From Posidonia oceanica (lineage: Eukaryota > Streptophyta > Magnoliopsida > Alismatales > Posidoniaceae): 64,000 nucleotides of DNA. The stretch's first letter is position 1. The number at the start of each line of letters is the position of its first letter. The translations under genes and the position numbers were made by a program. A model generated the notes under the pieces. It had not been told where the DNA came from. It saw nothing but the letters and a program-made list of their open reading frames with translations, and did not search any database. The stretch lies in the NCBI GenBank assembly GCA_037176725.1, contig JAZBRS010000011.1, positions 4,030,001 through 4,094,000 on the forward strand, written 5' to 3'. Of the stretch, positions 1 through 9,984 are shown one piece after another.

Positions 1-16
1 GCCTTGGCCCCTGGGG

Positions 17-1938
17 CTACGCTTGCCAGACCGGTGTGGTAGGATACACCGGTTGGGCGGTGGTGGTGATTTGTGGTGTGGGAGGTGCTCTGGGTGCTGG
101 TGCATAAACTACTTGATGCGGGGGAGGCCAAACCGCCAGCTGAGCAGGCACGGGCGCGGGGTCGACGTAGGCAACAGCAGGCTTCAGCGAGTCCTTCTTC
201 TTGGGTCGACTGTTGGTGGTGCCACTGCTGTTGCTGCTGGGGTTGTTGTTGTTGCTGCTGCTGGTGGCCTGCTTGGCAAACGCAGAGAGTGCCGGGAAGT
301 TGCCACTCCGTAGCGAACTCTCCACACGGGTGCCAGCCCGAATCAGTGCAGAAAAGGTTGTGACAGGTTGAATGCTGAGCAGAGCCCTGACAGTAGGCTG
401 CGCACCCCCGATCACAATCTCGAGGGACTCCTCATCAGAGGGTCCGTCTCGAACTTGCGAAGCGAGTGCGCGCCAGCGGTCGACATACTCCCCGAACGGC
501 TCGCCAGGGTTCTGCTTTAATGCGACCAGGTCTACGCACTTAGGGACCAGGTCCAAGTTGAAGGAATATTGTCCTAGGAATGCCTGGCTGAGGTCGTTCC
601 ACGTCTTGATGCTGGCCATATCAAGTGAGGTGAACCACTTGAGCGCAGGGCCACTTAGACTTTTCTGGAACAAGCGGATTAGCAACCTCTCGTTAACCTA
701 GAGTTGAGCGAGATCTCCGCAGTATGCCTTTAGATGTGCAATCGGGCAGCCTCTACCATTGTATTTTTCAAATACCAGGATGCGGAACTTCGGGGGGAGT
801 ACCGCCTCTAGGAAGTAACAGAGGTCCCAGAACTGGTAAGACTGGTGGTCTGTACCCTGCACTTGTCGAAGTGCTTTCTCCAGAATGGCGAACCTATCGT
901 CGTTAAAGTTTGGAGCTGCTGCCAAAGGAGGTGGTACAGTAGGGGCAGGGGCCACATACGCCACATAAGATGCACCAAGGTGCTCCTCTAGGTCAACCAT
1001 CACATCGCTTGGTGGAGCGACGGGATGGGCGGCATATCCATGTGGGTGTGTTGTGTGTGCAGGCATGTATGCTGGGGTGGGGTATTGCTGATGCAGGGGG
1101 TATGAATAACTAGCATGCTGAGCAGTAGGTGATGTAGAGTGCTGGAGCATCAGCTGTTGCACCGGCACGGTGCTGGGCTGCGAGTCGGAGGGATGCTGCG
1201 CTCCGATCAGTCCTACGGACTGACCACTAGGTGCTAGAGGAGGATGCTGTGCTGGGTGTTGTGCATATGCAGGAGGCGGAAGCTGGGCCCCCATCGCTTG
1301 AGCAGTGAGTAGCTGAGGCGGTGGTCTGGGCGAGGGAGCAGAGGGGAATGCTTGCGACACGAGAGTAGGTCGCAGCGGAGCCTCGGGAGCAGCAAGAGTA
1401 AATGAAGGGCGAAGAGATAGAGCCATGCCCTGCAGTCTTTGGGCAGTCTCCATCAACTGCTAATACTGAGTTGCAGGATCGGTAGAGGACCAGAATCAAG
1501 CGGCTGGGACACAGATTGTCCAAGGGGCGAAGGTCCTAAGGCGTAATTTGCCGCAGCAGGGTGAGTGTCAAAAGTGACATTGCCCTGAGGAGGAGGAGTC
1601 AGCGGTGTCTCCAGAGCGCGGGCGGCGGTTACCAAGACAGTCTCGGCAACCAGGTCCGGTAGAGCCTGCCACTACCCCACAGAATAAGAGGGAGGTAGCT
1701 GTACTAGAGAAGGAGACGCTGGCACAGAGAGAGTCAATGCAGGAGCCGAAGGGACCAAAAGAGGGGCCACCTCTAGGGCAACAGGGACCTGGGAGTCACC
1801 AACAAACTGGGCCATCGCTGACTGAGAACAGGTGATCGTAGGGCTACGAGAGGGTGCAAGAGGGCGAATCCTAGGAGGAGCTATGTTCGCTAAAGCGAAG
1901 CAGCTCAGAGGGGGGATGATCAGAAGCAGGGGTCGCAA
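17..1938 (-). pseudogene. gag of element A (decayed)
   Basis: Gag is the structural polyprotein that forms the virus-like particle and binds element RNA. The visible protein has a Pro/Gln/Ala-rich N-terminal half (about 1816 to 930), then the conserved retrotransposon gag core (about 900 to 380) with ALKWFTSLDMASIKTWNDL and GEYVDRWRALASQVRDGPSD, then an Asn/Ser/Pro-rich tail. It aligns throughout with the gags of B and C. The likely start is the Met near 1816, at the position used in B and C. Breaks: TAG at 698-700, where copy B has Gln (CAG); TAG near 1452-1454 beside a frame change, in a Gln-rich stretch; TAG at 1672-1674; and TAG at 17-19. Not functional as it stands. Confidence 0.85.
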
Positions 1939-2972
1939 CAGGGGCAGTAAAAGAAGACAGTCAAGCTCCAGCTAAGGAACTCGCTGACAGACCTCTGCGC
2001 GGAAGGCAAACAAAATCAAGGGATTAGAACCTGAAAGTAAAAGTAAATGTGTTGATGTATGATATGAATGCAGATGTATGCTTTCTAGCATGCTCTCCCT
2101 CACCAATCTAGGGTGTCCTGGTAGGCAATCTACTTCGGGCGCTCAGGGGTGTACGGGTCGTCGACTCAGGCTAGAAAAAAGTAGGTCCCACGTCTTAAAC
2201 CCGACCCAAAGCTTAGGTGGTGACGTAGTGGTGTGTAGGTGGCCTAGACCCTGCCAGAAGCATGGGTGGTACCCTCTACTAACACCGACACGGCCCCCTG
2301 ACAAGGGGGACAGACCGATCCACTTACGCCACACCAAAGCGCTGGGGGCAAGAGATCGGGACTATCCTTCTCAGACTGTAGGTGGACTCAGATGAGAAGA
2401 ATGCATGCCCTATATGATGCTTTATGCAAATGCTTCACATTTTATCTTGCGTATTTTATTAACTCAAGGGGGTGCAAGTGAGTTTGCAGTCTCTAGTTGC
2501 TCCTAGAGGTTCTTTTTACTTGCTGTTTTTAGTTAGCCTTGGGGGAAGCAATTAGTCTCTAATTGTCCTTAAGCTTAATGCAAAAAGGGGAAGAAAATCA
2601 CCCAAACATGGCAGGCAAGCAACACACATCATAGCAAAAGGCATGGGCATGGCATGTGTATGTGTGTGTGAGCATGATAGTGAAAGGGGAAAAACACTTA
2701 TCATTGCAAAAAGTAGGTATGCATAGCATGTGCAGGTGCAGTGGCATTGCATTGGTGTAAAAGGAAGCATTCATCATTCAAAAAGCATGCATGGTGTGCC
2801 AAGCAAGTATTTAGACATGTGATGCAAGCAAATGAAGCAGCGCAGGCAATCATGGCATAAAGCAGGTAAATAAACAAGTAAGCAGGTAAGCAGGTAAAGC
2901 GGGCAGAAGCAAGAGGCAAGCAAAACACCAAAGCAAGAGGCGAGAAGGCCAAGGCAAAAGTCGGAGTACTGC
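1939..2972 (-). other. untranslated leader of element A
   Basis: Region between primer site and gag. No gene seen. About 2080-2395 contains a block found again in the leaders of B (33,610-33,910) and C (47,480-47,760), marked by CCTCTACTAACACCGACACG and a C-run/G-run pair around CAAGGGGGACAGACC. The part at 2560-2960 is low-complexity, rich in GCATGGCATG-like and AAGCAGGTAA-like motifs. The conserved block may hold an RNA element such as a packaging signal; that is inference. Confidence 0.6.
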
Positions 2973-2990
2973 TCCCCAGCGGAGTCGCCA
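2973..2990 (-). promoter_or_regulatory. primer-binding site of element A (tRNA-Arg type)
   Basis: The minus strand reads TGGCGACTCCGCTGGGGA one base inside the LTR end. It starts with TGG, as needed to pair with a tRNA CCA 3' end. Ogre/Tat elements are known for a tRNA-Arg primer site of this form; the tRNA identity is from memory, not from a comparison. Confidence 0.8.
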
Positions 2991-2991
2991 T

Positions 2992-5900
2992 TGTAGTAAT
3001 CCTGAATTTTGATCGTCTATGCACGTTACCAAAGCTTGCATGCACTGATCAAAATAGGCTCACTATATGCGGCTGGATCCAAGGGAAGAAACTCGACTCG
3101 GAAACGCTGGCAAAAGAAAAGAAAAGAAATGATAAGATAAAATCAGAGTCGCCACCGAGTCTATTGAATTGGAAGACAAGGAATACCAGGGGTTAAGCAT
3201 GAAAAGACATGCAAAACTGGATGCAAGGAGGGGCAAAGGGATGCAATGCTGATCTAAGCTATGTTATGCTATGCTATGACTCATGCCTAGGATAAAGGAA
3301 AGGTCGATGCGAGCCAAGAGAAAGGGCAAGGACTCCTGTTACGCATGGGGAAGGTGTTAGGCACCCCCGATACGTTCGAGAGTCGGTCTTTCTTAGGCAA
3401 TCTCGCGCTAATGCAGGGAATTGCTAGCCTAATGCCTAAATGCCATAAATGCCTACCTGCTATGCATTGGAAATAAACGTGCTATCTATGTGCTCAACCA
3501 CGCTGCTAGTGTTCCGAACTAGGCGGACCCTGGTTCGTGAGAACTCCTAAGTAGTAAGTATCACAGCCCTATATGCAGATGCAAGCGGAAAAGCAAAACC
3601 ATGGGGAAACCAAGCAATGCAAGCGATAAAGCGAAGCGGGTGCGGAAAACGATGCGAAAATGCGGAAAACAATGCAACGGGGCGCAGAAAACTATGCAGC
3701 GGAGTGAGAAACGATGCAAAACGCAGTAAATGGGGCAAAGTATGGAAAACGAGGCAAAGCAAGGTGCAAAACCAAAACAGAGGGGTGGGCAACATGCATA
3801 GGGGTTGCAGCAAGCCAAAGAAGCAATAAAATGTGAGAAACGACTAGCAAAACGAAATCGGCGCTTTAAAATGGCTGTCAGCCATCTGCAAGCATTGGAT
3901 GCTGGGAACACCAGCATCCAACGTTGGACGCTAGCATTGTTGGCGTCCAACACCTGCTGGAGGCAGACAGCATGCAATTTTGGAAAAATGATGCAATCTA
4001 GCTACATGGATGCAATACAGATGCAAAAATGCAACTAAATGGGTGCATGACATACAGATCTAACCTAACAGAAGATTAGAAGAGGAATTAGAGAAAAGAG
4101 CAAGCCAGAATCCAAGATCAAAGCTAGCAGGTTGTTGGACGCCGCTGCCTATGGCGTCCAACATTAGACGCCAGAGTGACAGGCGTCTAACACAAGCCAG
4201 AAGACAGAGGAGAGAAAAGAAGCATACAAAAGCAAAATAAAAAAGGGGATCATGCATTTGGGCTACTGGAGGTGAGCATGGGGCAAACATACAAGCAAGG
4301 GAGGCATAAAATAAACAAACAGACCTTACCTGTGGCCTGTGCCAGGTCAGAGACGCAACCAAGTCGTTGGATGCAAGCTAGGCCGGCGTCCAATGTTGGA
4401 CGCCAGCACCAGCAGCGTACAACGCCTTGGGAGGCACAACACACAAAAACATGCATACAATAGCCAAAATAATCCACAGAAATTAAAGAACAGTTGCTAA
4501 AGAAGCCAAACATGCATAAGAATATGAGAGATATGCAAACAAGCAAGATCAGGAATGACATGCAAGCTCTGAACAAAAGATGAGGAGCTACCTGTTCTAA
4601 AGGGGGAGCTCAGCTTTGACCCCACCTACATGCATGCAAGCTACTGAAACATATAAGAGCAAACAGGAACATGCATAGGAAGCATTTAATCCAAAAGAAC
4701 AAAGCAAAGAAGAAACATGCATAGGAACATAGGATTCAAACTTGCAAAAAGAAAGCATGCAACTTGAGAAAACCTAGCAAAGCTAAACATGGGTGCCATA
4801 GGGGCCAGGCATCTCTAAGCAAGCATGAATCACGAAATAGCATCAAAAATAAGCAAGAAATAGGCATGGCAGCAAGTTATGACTACCAGGAGTGTTGGAC
4901 ACTAGGTGAACCAGCGTCCAACGTTGGACGCGGCTCACCCTGGCGTCCAACGCAGGCAGGAGATAGATGGACATTAAGCATGCAAAGAGGTTTCAAACAA
5001 GCATGGAATAAGCTAGTAAGCATGGCATAACATTAGAGAGCATTTAAGGAAGCATATGGCATGGATTTACAGAGAAGCAAGCAATAACAAAGCATGAAAG
5101 ACGACAGAACAAGAGCAAGGCAAAGGGGAGTGTTGGACGCCGGCCTATGCCGCGTCCAACGTTGGACGCACTAGCTGGTGCGTCCAACACACTAAACTCA
5201 CTCTTGGCCGCGAATCACGACCAAAAGTACTCAAAAAAAAAGTAAAACTGCATGGGGATGTACTACTAAGCATGCAAGACCTAAGGGGATAGGGTGCTTA
5301 CCGTTTGATGGCCTGGAACGGCGGCTCCACCTCACTCGCCGGCATTGCAGGTGTGCTGACAGCAGCTACTTCGGCAAGGTCGCGCAAGCAGCTCGGAGCT
5401 CCGGAGAGGTCGGCAACTGGTTGAGGATGGAGAGGGGATATCACTCTTGCTCTCAGAAGTGGCAAATTCTCCTCTAGCTCGGTGTGGTGACTGTGGCAAA
5501 GGCATGGACATCTAGTTTTGTTGCAACTTGCATGGGTTCTAGTGTTGGCAGGTCTGATTTGCAGGCCAAATTCTGGCAAATGTAGGTGCTGGCAGGTGCG
5601 GGTGAGTGTGGGAAGCCCACGAGGGTTGTTAGAGGAGGGGATGGGTGTTGTCAGAAGTTCGGCGAGGGCAGGGCGGTGGCAGGCGTGGGCGGCGAAAGTC
5701 AGCAATGGCAATGAGGGCTTAGAGAGCAGATTAAGGGCTGATTTGGAGGAGATGGGTAGTTACTTGGGTTTGGAAGGTAGTGGATGGCGTGGAGTGGAGG
5801 AAGGGACGGGTAGTAAGTGCGGGGAGGTGGTGAGTGGACGGGCGGTGAGCCGGAGGGGGCAGAGCAACCGTTGCTGCACTCGAGCCGTTGGACGCCAGAC

Positions 5901-6193
5901 CACAGGGCATCCAACGTTGGACGCTAGCATAGGCCGCGTCCAACGTTGGACGCTGCCTATTCCAGCGTCCAACACACTCAGGTGGCACAAGCTGCAAATG
6001 GACTTGGGTTTGGGCCTAGAAGGGTTGTAAAAGTTGCAAAGAGGCTTGGTAAAGGCTTCTAGGGTTTGGGCAAGGTTTTGGGCTTGGTTTTGGGCTAGAA
6101 AATGGGTTAGAAAAGGAAATGCCATTCTAGAGTCCACACGAGCCTGCAAAAGAGAACAACCAACTTCCTGACTATTAGAATGGGGTGTCTACA
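2992..6193 (-). repeat. 5' LTR of element A (3.2 kb)
   Basis: Ends are TGTAGACACC at 6193 and TTACTACA at 2992 on the minus strand, immediately followed by the primer site. Two boxes near its 3' end are shared with LTRs B, C and D: a CCTAACACCTTCCCCATGCG-type box (3321-3369) and GGTGGCGACTC (3146-3156), which resembles the start of the primer site. The body carries six arrays of short hairpins between 3895 and 5973 (separate entry). Open frames here, up to about 170 codons, match no family and are not called genes. Confidence 0.85.
3895..5973. repeat. six paired-hairpin arrays in LTR A
   Basis: Each array is two or three back-to-back hairpins built on TTGGACGC...GCGTCCAA, joined at a palindromic ATCCAACGTTGGAC-type centre. 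Positions: 3895-3953, 4135-4190, about 4367-4432, about 4894-4950, about 5132-5189, and a triple at about 5888-5973. Several stems differ in both arms at once: 3895-3921 has TTGGATGCTGG paired with CCAGCATCCAA; at 4135-4190 the first stem is TTGGACGCC/GGCGTCCAA and the second TTAGACGCC/GGCGTCTAA; one at about 5160-5189 gains an extra AC/GT pair. The array at 4367-4432 is imperfect. Confidence 0.9.
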
Positions 6194-9100
6194 GCAGGGA
6201 TGATACACCAAGTCACTGAATCTTCAGTCGACCCTTCCAGCACATTGTACACGTCGCGGACATAGAAGATAGTCCGAGAATGACCGCTGCGGTAGTATGC
6301 ATCAAATGCAGAGCGTTGGGGATGCAGAATTTCTACCCCCATATGTGCGGCAAGCCAAACCTGTTTAGAAGTAAAGTCAACTGAGCAGAAAGTGCAGACA
6401 GTGAACAGTGACAGAGACAGCTATTTTTACCTGAACCAGGGCCTCACAGCCGTAGAAATGCTAGCAGCGCCACAAGGCACGATCTAGGGCCCGGTATGTC
6501 TCAGCCAGAACAACAGGGGCTAGATCTATCTGCCTAGTCACCACAGCTAAGGCAATTTTCGCCACCTCGATGGTGACAATCATCCTACCAAGATTGAACA
6601 CCAGCTCCCCTAGAAAGCGGACGACGAATCCGCAGAGCCACAGGTCGTCGCCCAGCGTGGCACGTTTCAGAACCACCTTGTCAAAGTACCCTAGACGCAG
6701 CATTGGCGAGTCACCATCCTTGCAAACCAGGCGACGGTCACAGTTGCCCAACCGGAGCCTGGTCAGCAGGTTCAGAACAGACAGATAACCATCGCGCCAC
6801 ATGAAGATTGTAGGCCCCTTGTCACGCCCCAGCGCGACCAAAATGGCATCAACTACCCAAATGATATTTAAACAAATAAACAATTAATTACATTTGAGAA
6901 TAAATTTAAAACTTTTACAAGACTATTAAAATACTCCCAAGATCTCCAATGTGGGCTACGTGGCTCCTAAACAAGCATCAGGCTGGATTGTACCTCGACC
7001 CTGCACCTGAAAACCAAAACACAAAACACACGTGAGTGACATCTAAGTCACCCAGTACGTGCCACCCAAAACCTACGACGAACGGAAGCAGAAATATTAA
7101 CTAAAGCATTATAAAATCCAAAGCCAACAAATCATTGTAACATGCTCTTTATGAAACCAAATGCTTTTATAAAGCTATCCACATTTTCTGAAAACATGCA
7201 TTCACAGATACATTACCAAACCATCTCAAATCCATACACTCACACACACATCGATTCCAAATCTAATCGAACACCCTGGCCACAGGTGAACGACACCAGA
7301 CACAAGCAGTTGTAGATGACACACGTATCTCTTGGCTGCAATGCCGCTGAAGATTACCCCGTGTGGGAGTACAATCCGCCCCGGGAACTCAGCCCTCAAT
7401 TTATATCATGATCATTTCCATGATCAACATCATTATCAACACGGGGTTATGCACTCTAGCGCCCCTTGGTGCCCGAGCGTCTGGAGACTCCAACCCCAGC
7501 CCCAGCCAGCACCGGCACAGAGGTTAGACCGTCTGTTTCAACAGGTCCTACTGTACCGCTAACCTCACCCTAGGCTATCTGGCTCTCGAACCAACAAGTG
7601 TGTTCAAACACCCCTGGCTACTAGTCAGAAGCTTCGATTTATTGGTCCTTCCAAAACCACGAAAACCATTTCCAAACTCTTTTCACAAACTTGCATTTCT
7701 TTTCCCAAAATCATTTGGAAATCCTTTCAAAATCATTCCTCATAATCCACAAATCCCACATTTCATCAAAACATGCATAAAACCATACCAAATCATAATA
7801 AAGCCAAATGCATCGAAACCCAAATCTTTCTTCTTTGGAAACCATTTTACCCTTGAAACGGTACACCGAAAATGTCACCAGTCGACCGAAAATCCTTGAT
7901 TCGGGAGAACCAAATCAACCGGTTAACCGTTCTGGGTACCGAGTCCAGGTTTCAGACCTAAAACAGCATACCGAAATTCACACCAGTCATACCGAAAATC
8001 CCTGGTTCGGTGAAACCAAATCCACCGATCGAATCGATCCACACAGAAATCGGCAGACCGATCGATTTTGACCGATCGAAATCAGGTTCTGGTCTAAATC
8101 TGACGGCAAAACGGGACACCGATATTGACCGGTTGTACCGATTTCTACAGAAATCGGCATACTGTTCAAAAAGGGCGTACTGATCTGGGCGATTTTTGAA
8201 AACCAAAACAGAATCCAAAACAAATCGCCCGAGCTTGGAACCTCAACCGATTCGACCACAAAAATCCATAAATCATGAGTAAATACTAGAATCAAAGCCT
8301 CACGAGTGCTCTACACTTGGGCACAAAAATCAAACCAATCCATGCATCATGCATCAAGATATAAAATCATAAAGCTCAGAAGGTCAAAACGAAACCCATT
8401 CCATTCAATCCACATTTCTATCAAAATGAAATAAAATCCTATAATTATCATGGCATAGCTAGATCACATGCATTCAAAGCATTTAGGCATGAATTTAGGA
8501 AAGGAAACGAGGGAGAGGACACACACCACACCGGCGAACCCTCAACCTCCAACACCGGCCTCCGGCGAGCAACTCCGCCTCCTCCAACCGCCGGGCACAA
8601 GAACACCTCCCTGGTACGCCTCCGCTCCTCCAGCACTGGCCGCACCTCCTCTACCTCCTCCAACCGCCGGCGATCCCCTAGGGCAGTGGTCGTTGGTGGT
8701 GGTGGAGAAAAATGAGAAAGGAAAGGAAAGAAGGGAAGAAAGAAGAAAGGAAAAGGACACGTGCGGTGGGGGAGGGGAAAGAAAGTGGAAAAATTGTATT
8801 TTCCTCCCTCTCTCTCCACAAACCTCAAACAAGTCCCTAACTTTCATTCAATCAAGCCCGCACTTTCTTGGCCACACCAAACAACTCCGAGGAGCCAGAA
8901 ACAAAACCACTAGAGACACACAAACACCAACACACCACAAACAACAGGGAATGATTTTCCAAAATAATTAACTCAAATTATATTATGGAAAATCAGGATA
9001 TTACACCCCTGCAGCCTCGACAAGCAGCAAATCTGCCTCACTTCCTCTAGGGTAGGAGTTAGTTCCACCTGACCAAAGCGGAAAACGTGATGAGCCAATT

Positions 9101-9420
9101 TCCAGAACCGGGCTGTGGCACACAGCAAGTATCACCTCACTTCCACATTAGCAATGCTCAGAAACTTCGTGGAAATGCCCCATGACCGCAGTTTCTCACG
9201 GTCTTCAATAGTGAGTGTGCCAATCCATGCCCGCAGAACATCGGAGCAGTGAACAGGTGTCACTATGGTGGGATAGCCCTGCCAAGAGGAGAGAAAGCAT
9301 GAGATCTCTCTAAAAACTTGAAGAACCATGAACAAGGCTTAAGCAAGCACGAATCTATCAAGGACAGAGAAGGCCAGCACTTACCATGATCAGTCGGCCT
9401 TGGATCCGGTGGAAACATAG
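6194..9420 (-). pseudogene. DUF7745-type gene, split by solo LTR K and cut by element A
   Basis: Minus-strand gene with introns. A short upstream exon ends at 9385 (donor GTAAGTG). The next runs 9278 to 9006, is interrupted by K, resumes at 6814 and ends at 6431 (donor GTAAAAA). The last runs from 6360 to 6194, where element A begins. Protein landmarks are RFWKLAHHVFRFGQVELTPT, LRLGYFDKVVLKRATLGDDL and APVVLAETYRALDRALWRC, followed by an HFYGCEALVQVW stretch. This pattern fits DUF7745-type proteins, which are common in plants, often near transposons, with unknown role; the name is from memory. Premature stops lie near 9126 (TGA) and near 6473 (TAG). The frame is continuous across K once one copy of the duplication is removed. 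It lies about 0.56 kb beyond the end of the PMD gene, on the same strand. Confidence 0.7.
6820..9005 (-). mobile_element. K: solo LTR, 2,186 bp, with perfect target duplication
   Basis: On the minus strand it begins TGTAATATCCTGATTTTCC (9005) and ends CTGGGGCGTGACA (6820). Flanking 5-bp duplications are identical: CCCCT at 6815-6819 and 9006-9010. There is no primer site, coding region or second LTR, so it is a solo LTR left by LTR-LTR recombination. The interrupted reading frame rejoins exactly. It carries repeats of ACCGAAAATYC and ACCGATCGAWTCGA (7860-8240), several of them self-complementary. The terminal TGTAAYRTCC resembles many plant Ty3 LTRs; the clade is undecided. Open frames inside, such as around 8450-8970, are purine/pyrimidine-biased and not genes. 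Confidence 0.9.
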
Positions 9421-9984
9421 TGATTGCCTAGATGCAAGCAGCCAAAGAGCAGCCAAGAAGCAGTTACAGCAATGCAGCTCCAACCCAGGCAGTGCTAGTG
9501 GAAGCACCACGTAGCAGGAAGAAGGAGGCAGGGCTGCCCCGTGAGTAGAGCCTGCAACGCATGGGTTGCTGTCGGTAGACTACTGGGCGAACTTTCCAAC
9601 CGAATACAATCGCCGTATTGTGGCGACGATAGATACAAGCGGTATATCGGGTCGCACCTTCTAGACGCGTCATGACAGTGGTATGTCCAAGCGGCATCAG
9701 CCGGTGTGGAATACCGACGCGAAGTGTAGATTTTAGACAAAAAGCTCAAAATTGTCTGTATATCTCCAAATGGCACCAGGCCATCCAAATGCCCGTGGAA
9801 AACCTGTGTAAACATCAGAAATCATTCCAAAACATGTAGTAAGCATTCAAACACACACCAGGGAATTTTCTGACAAAGTTGCATATATTGGGAATATTTG
9901 TCCAAAATTCAAGTATTACAAGTTTCTCAAGTTCTTTTACATATGATTTGAATTAAACAAAAGAATGTTGTCTTCTGGTCCTCG
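9421..9984. other. interval between DUF7745-type and PMD genes
   Basis: No gene recognised. A minus-strand frame at about 9495-9815 contains RRYSTPADAAWTYHCHDA but matches no family I know. It could be an unrecognised first exon of the DUF7745-type gene. Confidence 0.3.

Larger units (their letters stand above)
1..6193 (-). mobile_element. Element A: Tat/Ogre-like Ty3 retrotransposon, 5' part
   Basis: On the minus strand this reads 5' LTR (6193 to 2992), tRNA-Arg-like primer site (2990 to 2973), a leader of about 1 kb, then a decayed gag that runs off the left edge. The LTR begins TGTAGACACCCC and ends ATTACTACA, so it has short TGTAG/CTACA inverted ends. It sits inside the last visible exon of the DUF7745-type pseudogene, so it is younger than that sequence. 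The 5-bp target duplication cannot be checked because the far end is outside the window; the expected copy next to 6193 is GCAGG on the plus strand. Tat/Ogre assignment rests on primer site, long LTR, gag type and similarity to B and C; no reverse transcriptase is visible here. Confidence 0.85.

Noticed and set aside
2552..4576. Cys/Leu-rich minus-strand frames resembling membrane peptides
   Set aside because: Fall in low-complexity leader and LTR A sequence; composition artefact.
5298..6149. Frames of 129-170 codons on both strands
   Set aside because: Lie inside LTR A across hairpin arrays; no conserved protein.
8448..8971. Pro- or Arg-rich frames of 101-167 codons
   Set aside because: Inside solo LTR K in CT/GA-biased sequence; mirror-image frames on both strands.
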